From Pohlia nutans (Eukaryota > Streptophyta > Bryopsida > Bryales > Mniaceae): 64,000 nt of DNA. Position numbers and translations under genes: made by a program. Positions 45,671 through 57,125 of the stretch are shown piece after piece (the stretch's first letter is position 1; each line of letters starts with the position of its first letter). The notes below the pieces were generated by a model. That model did no database searches and was not told where the DNA came from. It saw nothing but the letters and a program-made list of their open reading frames with translations. The DNA lies in the NCBI GenBank assembly GCA_022496805.1, contig CM040085.1, positions 12,553,811 through 12,617,810 on the forward strand, given 5' to 3'.

Positions 45671-45909
45671 CATTTATGTGGAGATAAAAACATGCTTTTG
45701 AGTGTATTCCGAACATTCATAAATGCCAATATGTATATCTATTTCTCATTAAATTATAATCTTATATTATAATATGCCTAATGTATGCATCCTTTAAACA
45801 TTGATCTCCTAATTAATACCCATTTTGTGCACCCATATGACGTAATAAAAAAATATTGGGCTCACCTCTCAAACAAATGGTTCAAAATTATAAAAATATG
45901 ATATTTTAA

Positions 45910-46138
45910 CCCCTAAAGGACAAGGATTCAAGGTTTTAAAATGACACATTCAATTCATCATATTGTGAAAAATATAATTAAATGAGACCAAATTTTATAT
46001 CACTAGATCAATGAAGAACCTTGCATGTGTTGGTCAAAAAACAGATAAATTTGGATAGAATAAAGTCCACATAGAACCTGCTCAAAATTGCAAAAAGATA
46101 ACACAAGGCCCAATTCGGGCTTCTTGGTCCTTTAGGGG
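45910..46138. mobile_element. TTAA-flanked MITE, family A copy 2
   Basis: It follows TTAA (45906-45909), starts CCCCTAAAGGACAAGG and ends CTTCTTGGTCCTTTAGGGG. The right flank reads TAAG, so its TTAA has decayed. It is the best-preserved full copy of the family in the window. Confidence 0.85.
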
Positions 46139-46539
46139 TAAGTATGTTTACCTTACATTAATGAAACACAATGTATTTGAAACAATTATATGTGTCAAAT
46201 GAATATTTCTTTGTTTTGGTCTTTTAAATTTTAAAATTTCGATTTAACGTTTCATCCAAATTGAGGAAAAACCAAAAATGGTCTCATGAGCACTTTTTGA
46301 TGACCCTACTCTTTGGAGATATGAAAAAGATTGTTGATTTGATCAATTAAGGTAATAAATTACATATTTTACTGCGTTTTGGTGTACACTATAATGTACC
46401 AAAAAACTAATCTCAAAAACATGAAAGGAAAGTTGTGAAAATAACCCTCAAAAATGAGAAAAACTACATGACGTTCAATGGTTAATGTCCTTGCCCCTTC
46501 GTGTTCTGGCTCATGATTCATGACTCTCCATACATTTTA

Positions 46540-48100
46540 GGGCGGGCTTCCATGTATGATCGGTTCTGGTGGAATCAAGAAAACGACAAGGATTGAGGTC
46601 CCAAACTTCACCGGAAGAAGGTGAGCGGAGAAGCAGGACATTGAGTTCCATTTGTGAACCGTCAAGACGGTCCACTTTCACGGTAAACCTTTATCGTGAG
46701 GTTTTTTATTCTTTTCTATCATTTATTTGTCTAAGTGCAGCGTTTTAGCTTATCAGACATTTTGGCGTGTTGTGTGCACTTTGCTTTTGGTTTTAGTTGG
46801 CATTTTTAATTATTCCTATTTGTCTGAGTAATTTTAGCTGCGTAACATTTTCTAACCGATTAATCGTGGGATTTTTAGTGTTTGTACGGTTTTGTCTATT
46901 ATTTTAGTAGGATGATTCTTAAATTATCGGGGTGGAATTTGGGACTTACTCTTGTGTAAATTCCAAGTTCTAAGAATTAACCCCCGATTTTCTATGAGTA
47001 AAGTGGGAGTTTAGTTAGTGTTAGAATGAAATTTAGCCTAAACGGATGAATTCCGTTTGAATGAAATTTGTGGTAGATGGATGTAGTTTGGGGTGGGATT
47101 TTGAAACCCACCCTTGTCGCAAAGCAAGTAGAGAGTTAGTTGTGTTTTTTTGGGCCGTTAGACAGTAGTTTTTTTGAATCAGAGGAGAAGGCGCTGCGGA
47201 AAAAAGATCGTAGAGTGTGGAATCAGGGGTTGTGATACAAAGAGTAGCAATAGGGAGTATCCTTTAGAACCAGGTGTTGAGATTCAAAGGGATTGAGTAG
47301 TAAGACCGGGAGAGGTTGTTCTGAGGCACGGCAAAATCGTTTGTGAGTGCGTGACGATGGAGCGGCGACAAGTGCCGTGAAGAGCTTGAGGGAATCACGA
47401 CAAAACGTGAGATCGCGGCGTGGCGTTCGAGAGCGCCGCGAGGCAGTCGCATCGGAGACAAGGTCCGGCACTACAGCCAGAGCCCACGAACGAGGAAGAC
47501 GGCCACGGCACTCGCGGTGTGCTGCGGCGATTGGAGCAGGAGATCAGCACGACGAGGACGACACCAGCGCGAAGGTGATCACCAAGGCTCACAGCAACGA
47601 GGGCAGCGGGCTCCGACGAGACAACGGCGGAATTCCGACAAGGCGACGACGCATTGCGAGTTGAGGGGGCTCCAGAGCGATAGGGCGACGACCACGGGGA
47701 AAACACTGCAGCCATTTGGGAACCCTGATTGACAAGAGCGGCGTTGATCAAAGCGGAGAACGCCGTTGATCAGGGCGAGCTCCGGCGAGGCTGCGGAGCA
47801 GTGGCGGATTCAAGTTGAGCGACCGGCGATCAGGTGCAAGCAACGCGGCATCAGAGGCGATCACAACCAAGAATCCAGAGGTCGCAGTATCAGCAACGGA
47901 ACCCCGGCGCTGCGAATTCGAGCCAGGCGCGGCGGATCGTGGGCTCACGGTGACACGCTGTAGGCAACATAGGAGACCTCAATCAAGAACGCCATCACCA
48001 CAGGGTGATATAACAGAGGGACTGCGTGATATTAGGGAGGGGGTAAACCCCCACTTCCTTCCCCTCCAATTCTTCATGTAATTGTGGATGCTTTGCTTAG
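46540..48100. repeat. Retroelement-like dispersed repeat with GC-rich part
   Basis: 46540-47150 is related in inverted orientation to 240-720. 47330-48050 is unusually GC-rich for the area and has several overlapping open frames on both strands. None has a recognisable domain, so I treat them as repeat-derived. It could be the leader of a degraded LTR element. Confidence 0.4.
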
Positions 48101-48539
48101 TTGAGGCTAGAAAGACATAGTAGGAATTTTGTAGCATTGATTGGTGATTTTAGTTGCCTAAGTATCGTGGGTTTTATGTCTCGACTCTATCATTTTTGGT
48201 TTGTAAATGGTGTTTGAAACTTGCCTTTTGAGATTTGTGTGGTGTGGAATGAATTTTGGTCCAGTGAGGGGTATAGCGCGGAAGCGCTGCCCAAATTCTA
48301 CAGGACCAACTCATACTTAGATCTAAGGAATTAGGGATAAAAATTAGGTTTTTTGGGCACGACGTGGAAGCGCTGCTCAGAATTCCTCCAATTTCCTCAT
48401 AATTCCATGGTGGTGTGAACCAATTGTAATAGTGCTTGTGGTAGGACCTAGAGCTCAAAGGAATCCCAAATTGTGGAGTTTTGTGGCCTGTTTTAAACCA
48501 CATTTGTATGTTGTAATTGTTTGACTCTTGTGATTTTTG

Positions 48540-48990
48540 AATATTTGGGAGTACAATTGGGCCAATTGAAGCCCGTTTTTGACCCTTTAAGTACCCATGG
48601 ACCATTTGATGTAGAATTGAGTTGGTTTTGTGGTCATTTTGAGTTCAATTGCTAATATTATTGTGTGCTGCCATTTTGGGTGAGGGTGTAATTTCACCTC
48701 ACCCACGTGATTTTCTCATCAAATTAAACCCATTTTTGAGTACTTGGGACTCATGGGCAATTTGGTGAGAAATTAAGGCATTTTGTGACAATTTTGAGGT
48801 CAAAGTTTAGAGTGAGTTTGTGCTGTCATTTTGGGTGAGGGTGCAAATTCACCTCACCCACTTGCTTTTCTCACCAATTTGAGGCCCACATTTGAGTACC
48901 TAGTATCTAGGCGCAATTTGGTGTAGCATTGAGACTCTTGTGGTAATATTTTAGGTCAAATGCTTGTGAGATTATGTGCTGTCATTTTCG
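48540..48990. repeat. ~155-bp tandem repeat, ~2.7 copies
   Basis: 'gtgctgycattttgggtgag' type starts recur at 48665, 48820 and 48976. Each unit contains the inverted motif 'gtgagggtg...cacctcaccca' and 'tttgagtacctagtatctag'-like text. It is non-coding. Confidence 0.8.
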
Positions 48991-49363
48991 TGCACACACC
49001 CACTTTGGCCATTTATCCTTTGTTTTTCACTCTCATATCTAGTTCTTTCACCACATTCATTCCTAGCTAGAAGGCGTCCATTACTTGGAGTACATTTACC
49101 CCACCCCTCGGCCGGCTATATGATACCTTGACCGGGCAACCGGACAAAGTACTCATATCACTGCTCATCGATAACACCTTTCATTGGCTCCTTTCTTTGT
49201 TGCGTTCAAGTTTAGGTGCATGGCTCAGAAGAAAGGTATATTTGAGTGTACAGATTGGTGGAGGCCCTCTCTACCGGTGCACATGGAAGTGCTTTGCAGA
49301 TTTCCGTGGTGGTGAAGTCATTGTTCACTGCCGGACCGACCCAAACATGGAAGGAGGTCCTTA

Positions 49364-49818
49364 GGGGCGGTTTACACTACGGACCAAGAGCCGTGACCAA
49401 GGAAAATGGATTAATTCCATGGTCACACTTCATGGTCACACTTCCATGGTCACACTTCCATGGACACACTTCAAAAAAATGTAATTTTTAAAGCCCTTGG
49501 GCCTCTCACTTAGTGTAAACCGAACTTGGACCGGGACCCAAAAAAATAATAAAACAACATTTCTAGCTCATGGTCTCCTCGTTTGGTAATGAGAGAACCC
49601 TTTTTGCCTCTTTCACCACAAAATCTGGGGGACCCTTCAACATTATCCACTAGGCCTATTTCTAGGCCTTTGAGCACCTCAACTCCTTTGGTCACTTTTC
49701 TTTTTTCCTTGAAGTGTAAACCCAAGTCATCCCGGGACGAGTTGATGGAACCAATCACAGATTTTAGAACTGCATGGGAGCGTGGGACGAGTGCTTGGTT
49801 CGTAGTGTAAACCGCCCC
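49364..49818. mobile_element. 455-bp PIF/Harbinger-like MITE with TTA duplication
   Basis: The ends GGGGCGGTTTACACTACG match in inverted orientation over 24 of 25 bp, and TTA flanks both sides (49361-49363, 49819-49821). The interior has tandem 'catggtcacacttc' units. A 3-bp TTA duplication fits PIF/Harbinger elements. Confidence 0.88.
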
Positions 49819-49904
49819 TTAGAGCCCATCCGCCTTAAGAATTTTGGGTGGGCCCTCACTCTCCGCGTTACTGCAGCCCGCATGTCCATTGTCACCCGAA
49901 GATT

Positions 49905-50079
49905 GTCAGCTCAATTTTCTTTTTTATTTCGGCCTGCCCCCGCCTTCCCCCCCCCCCCCCCCCCCCGCGAGCTCCTTCCCGCTTCTTCCCACGTCCCTCT
50001 GCTCCCCGCCACGTCGGCGATCCTCCACCGTAGGATTGATCGAGTGGATCATGTGGCTGCCATTAACCATGCCGACAAC
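49905..50079 (-). repeat. Host repeat K, copy 2, inner part
   Basis: This is a second copy of repeat K in inverted orientation, continuing at 56069-56095 beyond MULE 2. It contains a pure C run of about 20 at 49950-49967 or so, a likely polymorphic site. Confidence 0.7.
50071..50079. repeat. 9-bp target duplication of MULE 2, left
   Basis: GCCGACAAC here against GCCGGCGAC at 56069-56077 (7 of 9). Both differences are G-to-A transitions at former CG sites, consistent with decay of an originally perfect duplication. Confidence 0.65.
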
Positions 50080-50476
50080 CCTCGTCACGAGGCAGTGCTG
50101 AGTTTGAGCAAGGGCTGAGGGCTTGAGGGCCGTCGATTGCAGGGACAGCCAAGATCTTACGACGAGATTAGAGGGGGACGAGTTGCCTTGAGGTGGCAGG
50201 TCTGACGGGTCAGCTGTTAGGGAACGTCAGGGAATGCCTTGTTAGGGAATGTCAGGGAATCATGGAGAGCATGATTAAGTCGATTGAAGTTAAATTAGAT
50301 TGAAGGCCTGTGATCAAGTAAATTAAGATGAAGTAATTTATTAAGCCCCATGATCAAGTAAGCCCCATGATCAAGTAATTCAAGTAATTAAATTATGCGA
50401 CATGCTCCAGTTTTTGAGGGGCCAGAGCAAACCCATGCTTGAGGGGTTGAGGGCCAGAGCAAACCCTTTACATTAA

Positions 50477-51016
50477 TCCTTTAAGGTCCCGATTCGACAT
50501 TATTTTCAAAGACTCGTTATAAAATGGTTGATGAAAAACAAAAATGGAGTTGATGTACAAAGCAAAGTTGTAAATGTCAATGTGAAGATCACATCTGTAC
50601 GGTTGGGTTTGTCATATTTATTATTAACATTTTTTAATTAATTTTGCAAGGTTTTCTCTTGAAATTCAATTAAAAATCCAAAATTAACACAAATAAATTA
50701 AAAAAATATATAATGAAATTGGAATAACATGCACTACAAGATGGTATGGTTTCCATTATTTGATTCTAGTTATTATGGAAAATCATGTTTACAGTCTCAC
50801 TTTTTGAACTAAGATTGAAACTTGACATAAACCACTTTTTTAATTTTTCAAAAATTCACATTATCTTATTTTGAATATCCATACCGTACAAATGGTAGTC
50901 AACTAGCACAAAAATCAAGAGAATTTTGGATGGATGAAAAACATCACCGCATGTGGTGAAGGGACGCATCGGAAATCATCCAGCGTCCAAAATATGGACG
51001 CTGGCGCGTCAAAGGG
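50477..51016. mobile_element. TTAA-flanked MITE, family D copy 1 (left arm)
   Basis: It is flanked by TTAA at 50473-50476 and 51017-51020. The ends TCCTTTAAGG and CGTCAAAGGG are a weak inverted pair. Its mirror copy at 54368-54907 shows that it was in the arm before or during arm duplication. Confidence 0.65.
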
Positions 51017-51487
51017 TTAATTTGGTGTTGCATCCATTTTGTAATAACATTGAACCACTGAACCCATTTGTCCCATTGAACCCATCTTGTAATAGCATTG
51101 TAACATTGTAACATTGTAAAATTTCTAAATCTTTCTCCAATGCTCTTGGATGCGCTTTGTTTTGGGATTTTAAGTTTGTCTTACTTGATTGATTCCTACT
51201 AAATTCCCTCATATAGTGGCAAGTGCCATCTTTCACTCTAGTTCCAAGAAAAGTCATTGTACCAGTAAAAATCAAACCAAGCAGTAGGGGGTGCAAACCC
51301 TATCGTTATAGAATGTAATGAACCTTCAAAGCTTAAAAAAATGAATTGTAATTGATGAAAAAAAGTGGCCACACCCCTACGTGCCTACATCCTTCTAAAA
51401 TTTGGAGAATTGCAAAGATGCATAATAAAATGCAACTATGAAGGATAGTTTGAACTTGATGAATGAATAAAAGTTGGACTTCAAGAT

Positions 51488-51787
51488 TTGAGTGCACAAA
51501 AAGAATGTGTACAAGAATCTCCCAGACCAACTGGTGGTAGCAAGTTACTACGTCGAAGAGAACCTGTGGAAAAAAAACTCACAAGGGTAAAATTGCCTAA
51601 GCTTTGTAGAGAAGAGTGTTTTAATTGTGGAGGGTTGAATATATTTTTTAATGGAGTTTGTGTCATTGAGTGCCACAATTGCCAACAAACAATTGTGAAA
51701 GGTAGTTGTAGTATTGTGCCAAATACTCAAGAATGTGATGGTGAACAAGACTTGGAGTTGTTTTTTAAGGAGTTAAATATATATTAG
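51488..51787 (+). pseudogene. MULE transposase C-terminal Cys-cluster remnant
   Basis: The frame runs to TAG after ELNIY and is closely similar to the tail of the transposase at 40738-40448. It has KLPKLCREEC, then NCGGLNIFFNGV, ECHNC and an acidic end ELFFKELNIY. The 99-codon frame is open, without the stop present in MULE 1, but begins at TTG and has no obvious ATG. It is a remnant of an internally deleted autonomous element. Confidence 0.8.
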
Positions 51788-52038
51788 GTTTGGTATTATT
51801 TATGTAATAGAGATTGATGTGATAGCGGTTTTAACCGCTAATCTATTATAGTTATTGTATTTGCACATATTATTTGATAATTTTGTGTCGTGTATTTATT
51901 GATCAATGCAGTAAATATATATGCATCATGTATATGTGATAAATTATATTATGTATGTGTAAATGTGGATTCCAATGCATTTTTGTGAATATAGTTTGAA
52001 TATTTTGTGCTAAAATAATGGATTGTAAAAACTTTTAG

Positions 52039-52328
52039 CTCACACGTGACCAATGTGACTAAACCTCAAAAGTAGAGGTTCATCACAATAGTCACTTCTA
52101 AATTAAAAATTAGGAAAATCCTAATCTTATTCATACACTTAAGGCAAGATCATTCCTTCCCTTCGGGCTTATAGGAGTTAAAATAAGAATCATGTGTGAC
52201 TAATTTCGCTAACTCCAAAAATAATAGTTAGTAACATTAATCACACTTGGTATTGAAAATAAAATCAAGTGTGACTAACGTCATTAACCTCTAGTGTTGG
52301 GGTTAGTGACAATGGTCACACGTGATTT
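52039..52328. repeat. Three consecutive imperfect hairpin units
   Basis: Units near 52039-52095, 52191-52248 and 52263-52328 each pair a 'gtgtgactaa' type arm with a 'ttagtgacaatggtcacac' type arm. They are variants of one motif and lie in the MULE 2 centre. Confidence 0.6.
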
Positions 52329-52523
52329 TACTTCATTCAATCATTCATTTTCTTTATGTTTTTATATAGATCCGTATATGTTAACTATATATTTATTTGT
52401 ACGATAAAATTTGCTAATGTTTAAAATATCTTCCAATCATAGATTAATTTGAAATAAAATTATAGATTGAAAGATGCTAAGATTAGGACTTATCTTCCTC
52501 GATTGGCGAGAAATGTTAATTAA

Positions 52524-53093
52524 CCCCTAAAAGTTCTCAACCTTTTTAGATTTGGCAGTTTTTCAAAGATACATTATAAAATGCAACTAAGGGGGATATT
52601 TTCAACTTGATGAATGAATAAAAGTTGTACATTATGAATTTTAGAGATGGTTCCATACGGTTAGATTTGCGATTGCTATCACCAAAATTTTGTATAAATT
52701 TTAAAACTTAAAATTTAGAGCTCTTTTGTTGCATGATTACGAATAAGTTAATGATAATCTAATAATGAAATTTTTTGGGATGGGTGGAACCCCAAATACT
52801 CTAAGTGTAGTGATTTTTGAAGATATTTTGGTTGCTTAATTTTAGTAGTTGATTTTTTCAAGAGCACTTTTAGACTAAAATCTTTGAAATTTTGGGTGGA
52901 ACTCTACAACATGAAATGAGGCATAAAAATTTCACAAATCATCCCCTTTCTAATTGGATCACACATGTACGAAGCTTACTTTCCATAAATGTTGCAATAA
53001 AAAAATCCACATTGCAAAAAGTGCATGATGGATGGGAAATCGGAGTTCAAATCCATACATCATTCAAAATATGCATGGTTGGGCGGTTAGGGG
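52524..53093. mobile_element. TTAA-flanked MITE, family B copy 2
   Basis: TTAA at 52520-52523 and 53094-53097; ends CCCCTAAAAG and GGTTAGGGG. It is collinear with 37750-38315. Confidence 0.85.
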
Positions 53094-54367
53094 TTAAAGT
53101 GAATAAGACTAGATTAAATGTACAAAAGAGTGTCAGTTGAAAAAAATGAAAAAATGGGAAATAATTGAGTTACATATTATTTTTAAATGTGAATATCTTC
53201 ATGGTGAAAGCATTTCTCTTAGTAAAAACAATGTAGCTTAAATCCTCCATTGTTAACATTCTAAAAATGTAATTTTTATCAAATTTGATGTGAAATTGCT
53301 CATCAACTAAAGGACAATCCATCTAGAGATTGTTTTTCGTAAAAGGCCCAAAATATCAAGTGTTTTAGCTTTGATGGATTCAATGTTTTCATTAGAAGTT
53401 TAAGTTGAGTTAAATAGATACATCTTTTGACCATTGAAATTGGAGAATAGATTTCATTTGAAGATTTTACGCAATGTCAAGAAATTTGAAATTTGAGTGT
53501 TCAAAATACAAGGGCTTTCTAAGAATGCTCCAGCCATGCGTCTATTTAATTTCTTCACTTTCATCTTTTAACTATTTGTAAACATAATTTTTATCAATTT
53601 TAAATAGAATTTTTAGCCTCGTTTCATATTGCTATGATTCACCCAAAAATCTAAGGTCTTGGTTCAAAAGGGCTCTTAAAAAAACCAACCCATAAAATCA
53701 AACAACCAAAAATTCTCCAAAAATTCACTCCACTTAGGGTATTACATTACAACATGTCGCAACAAATTTGATCTACAAATTGCCAATATCCTATTCATAC
53801 TCAAATTACAAAAGCATTTTAAATTTTAAGTTTCAAAATTATGTAAAAACATTGGTGATAGCAACCGCATATCTAATTGTATGGATAGAATCTCAAATCT
53901 TGATGTCCAACTTTTATTCATTCATCAAGTTCAAACTATCCTTCATAGTTGCATTTTATTATGCATCTTTGCAATTCTCCAAATTTTAGAAGGATGTAGG
54001 CACGTAGGGGTGTGGCCACTTTTTTTCATCAATTACAATTCATTTTTTTAAGCTTTGAAGGTTCATTACATTCTATAACGATAGGGTTTGCACCCCCTAC
54101 TGCTTGGTTTGATTTTTACTGGTACAATGACTTTTCTTGGAACTAGAGTGAAAGATGGCACTTGCCACTATATGAGGGAATTTAGTAGGAATCAATCAAG
54201 TAAGACAAACTTAAAATCCCAAAACAAAGCGCATCCAAGAGCATTGGAGAAAGATTTAGAAATTTTACAATGTTACAATGTTACAATGCTATTACAAGAT
54301 GGGTTCAATGGGACAAATGGGTTCAGTGGTTCAATGTTATTACAAAATGGATGCAACACCAAATTAA

Positions 54368-54907
54368 CCCTTTGACGCGCCAGCGTCCATATTTTGGACG
54401 CTGGATGATTTCCGATGCGTCCCTTCACCACATGCGGTGATGTTTTTCATCCATCCAAAATTCTCTTGATTTTTGTGCTAGTTGACTACCATTTGTACGG
54501 TATGGATATTCAAAATAAGATAATGTGAATTTTTGAAAAATTAAAAAAGTGGTTTATGTCAAGTTTCAATCTTAGTTCAAAAAGTGAGACTGTAAACATG
54601 ATTTTCCATAATAACTAGAATCAAATAATGGAAACCATACCATCTTGTAGTGCATGTTATTCCAATTTCATTATATATTTTTTTAATTTATTTGTGTTAA
54701 TTTTGGATTTTTAATTGAATTTCAAGAGAAAACCTTGCAAAATTAATTAAAAAATGTTAATAATAAATATGACAAACCCAACCGTACAGATGTGATCTTC
54801 ACATTGACATTTACAACTTTGCTTTGTACATCAACTCCATTTTTGTTTTTCATCAACCATTTTATAACGAGTCTTTGAAAATAATGTCGAATCGGGACCT
54901 TAAAGGA
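54368..54907. mobile_element. TTAA-flanked MITE, family D copy 2 (right arm)
   Basis: TTAA at 54364-54367 and 54908-54911. It is the mirror image of 50477-51016. Confidence 0.65.
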
Positions 54908-55088
54908 TTAATGTAAAGGGTTTGCTCTGGCCCTCAACCCCTCAAGCATGGGTTTGCTCTGGCCCCTCAAAAACTGGAGCATGTCGCATAATTTAATTAC
55001 TTGAATTACTTGATCATGGGGCTTACTTGATCATGGAGCTTAATAAATTACTTCATCCTAATTTACTTGATCATGGGCCTTCAATCTA

Positions 55089-55488
55089 AGGTTGATTGTC
55101 CTAAAACCACCAACTTAAGCAATCTAGACTATTTTTGGTAGTCCTAAATTCGAAAAAAAAAATTGACCGCATTCGAAATAGGTTTTGATGAGGATTGCAA
55201 AAATTTGCAACATGTAATTCACATTTGTTAATTTTATACAAAATTCCAAAGTGGAAAGTAACCTGTGACCCAAATCAAACCTCTAGGTTTCCCCATGTCC
55301 ACACTTTGTTGTTCCTAATTCCGCTCATGAGCTAACCCAAAACCACCAACTATTTCTTCGCAATGTTTGGTGTGCCATTGGTCTCCTTCAATAGTGAAAT
55401 TGGTGGTTTTAGGTCTCAACTGTGGTGGCCCCAAGAAAAGTCTACATGACATAATTAGGGGAGGTGGTGGTTTTAGGACATCCTACCT
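55089..55488. mobile_element. 400-bp MITE with TA duplication, in right arm
   Basis: The ends AGGTTGATTGTCCTAAAACC and its near-complement at the right (about 24 bp, few mismatches) are flanked by TA (55087-55088, 55489-55490). The left arm of MULE 2 has the uninterrupted sequence, which fixes the borders. A partial relative lies at about 58312-58640. The TA duplication suggests a Tc1/mariner (Stowaway-like) origin. Confidence 0.85.
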
Positions 55489-55637
55489 TAATTTAACTTC
55501 AATCGACTTAATCATGCTCTCCATGATTTCCTGACATTCCCTAACAGCTGACCCGTCAGACCTGCCACCTCAAGGCAACTCGTCCCCCTCTAATCTCGTC
55601 GTAAGATCTTGGCCGTCCCTGCAATCGACGGCCCTCA

Positions 55638-56021
55638 GAGCATCTCCACCCTTGCGCTGAAAGGCAGACTCTTGAAATGTGCTTTGAAGGGCTCCAAGCA
55701 TGCACTAATTTTTTTTAGGGTGGCACTCCCCACCCTTACCTTGCATACTGGCTCTTCAACCCGAAAAACCGTCAGGAATATTCCCTGTAAAGTGGCTTCG
55801 ACCCAAAAGTGGCACGATTCAGAGATCGCAAGTGGATGAGGTCCTGGAATTTGGGCGCAGCAAGAGCAACGCTCACCCGGGAGGATAGTGAGTGGAGCCG
55901 GAAGTTTGAAGAGCCCTGGCAAGTTTGAAGAGCCCGGGCAAGAGGGGTGGGGCAGATTTTTCTGCCAGGCCGCGTCAAAGGGCTTGCTGAGACCCTTTGA
56001 CGCGCAAGGGTGGCGATGCTC
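55638..56021. mobile_element. 384-bp Harbinger-like MITE with TCA duplication
   Basis: The ends GAGCATCTCCACCCTTGCGC and GCGCAAGGGTGGCGATGCTC pair at 19 of 20. TCA flanks both sides (55635-55637, 56022-56024), and the left arm of MULE 2 gives the empty site. The 3-bp duplication and GAGCATCTCCA-type end fit PIF/Harbinger MITEs. Confidence 0.85.
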
Positions 56022-56068
56022 TCAAGCCCTCAACCCTTGCTCAAACTCAGCACTGCCTCGTGACGAGG

Positions 56069-56095
56069 GCCGGCGACTGGACTTCAGACACTCAT
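56069..56095 (-). repeat. Host repeat K, copy 2, outer part
   Basis: 'ggcgactggacttcagacac' matches, in inverse, 32070-32105. Joined to 50079-49905 it re-forms repeat K. Beyond it, 56100-56700 looks like unremarkable single-copy sequence with no gene I can support. Confidence 0.65.
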
Positions 56096-56881
56096 CCAGA
56101 AACCCTATTCCCTTGTCTCCTCCGATCTATAAGTGTTCTGCACCCCCACCCTCTATGTATCTCTTCCTTTCGACGGCCATCGTTTGTATCTGGCTGCTTG
56201 TTAGTATCGTCGGTGCCTGTTGTATTCGACCTAGTTTCGTTTCAGTGTTTTCTACTCGGGGACTTGTTCAATGAGCCGGCTTTGATAGTAAGGTTAAGCT
56301 CTTCCAGGCCACCGAGGATTTGATGTGATGCTCAAAAGCCCTGCGACTTCGAACTATAACAGCGATGGGGTTATATACATACACAACAGCTCTTTCTTTC
56401 AACCTAGCCAATTTTTTCGGTATTGAGGTTTCGTTTGGCATTCGTCAGAAGACACTCGTAAATATCTTCTGGCAGTTTTCCTGTAAACACACTTCCTGTG
56501 ACCGAGCCTAGGTTTTACCATGCTGCTTGTATCTCTGTTTCAGTCCGTCGAGTGACTTACTTCATGGGCAATCTCGATATTGCCGGTGATATTTAACGCT
56601 CGTAGAGAAACGCGAGGTTATAATTTTTGCTTCCTTTTGTGGATTCAGGATTCGCTCTTAAGCAACAGTTTATTATTTGCTTTCTGGAGGGACAGTGTTC
56701 TTCGCTGCTATGGCCGGGTCAATGATGTCAAAACAATGACAAGCATATATCTGAGTGGCATTGTCATTTGAAGATTCATAGGATACTGAGACCTGTCTAG
56801 TCTTAGAATGTTCTGAATTTTAACATCCATGATGAAAGAAGGTTCTTGCAACGAGATTGCTGTGAGTTTCACTATGATTAC

Positions 56882-57125
56882 CCCCTTCAGCGTCCACTGT
56901 ATATTTTTTGTAGTGTCAGAAAATTGGACCCCCTGCTGCAAATCATCTGTTTGTGTGAAAATGACTTCAGTTTGACATGATCGAACACTGTTGATCTTGT
57001 AGTATAGAATAAGAGCTTTGAAGTGATGTGTTTCAATCAGAAAATCGAGGTAAAATGAGAAAATGCCACCGTTGCAAAGTTCAGTGATGCAGATGCCCAT
57101 ATTGGGCGTCTTAGACGCTGAGGGG
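56882..57125. mobile_element. MITE, family C copy 1
   Basis: The ends CCCCTTCAGCGTCCACTG and GACGCTGAGGGG are inverted, followed by TTAG and preceded by TTAC, a possible decayed TTAA. The interior is nearly identical to 61977-62217, for example 'aattggaccccctgctgcaa'. Confidence 0.75.

Larger units (their letters stand above)
50080..56068. mobile_element. Mutator-like element 2 with 1.4-kb inverted repeats
   Basis: The terminal inverted repeats are 50080-51492 (about 1.41 kb) and 53892-56068. The right arm is longer because it holds two MITEs (55089-55488 and 55638-56021). The ends CCTCGTCACGAGG match MULE 1's right end closely, and a decayed 9-bp duplication flanks it. The 2.4-kb centre holds a remnant of the MULE transposase C-terminus (51488-51787), three hairpin units and a TTAA-flanked MITE. 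It lacks a catalytic domain and needs transposase from elsewhere. Confidence 0.8.
53892..56068 (-). repeat. MULE 2 right inverted arm
   Basis: This is the reverse complement of 50080-51492 once the two MITEs are removed. Identity is high enough that a 95-codon open frame (54088-54375) is unchanged from its mirror at 51296-51009. That frame is not a recognised protein. Confidence 0.9.

Noticed and set aside
47200..48080. Cluster of Arg/Ala-rich open frames
   Set aside because: Several frames on both strands are open because the DNA is GC-rich. No motif, splice pattern or start context supports a gene.
49945..49970. Long C run as a functional G-quadruplex promoter element
   Set aside because: It lies inside a degraded dispersed repeat and is more likely a slippage-prone homopolymer or a sequencing artefact.
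51009..54375. Identical 95-codon proteins at 51296-51009 and 54088-54375
   Set aside because: The identity comes from the MULE 2 inverted arms. The frame has no domain and overlaps a non-coding MITE.
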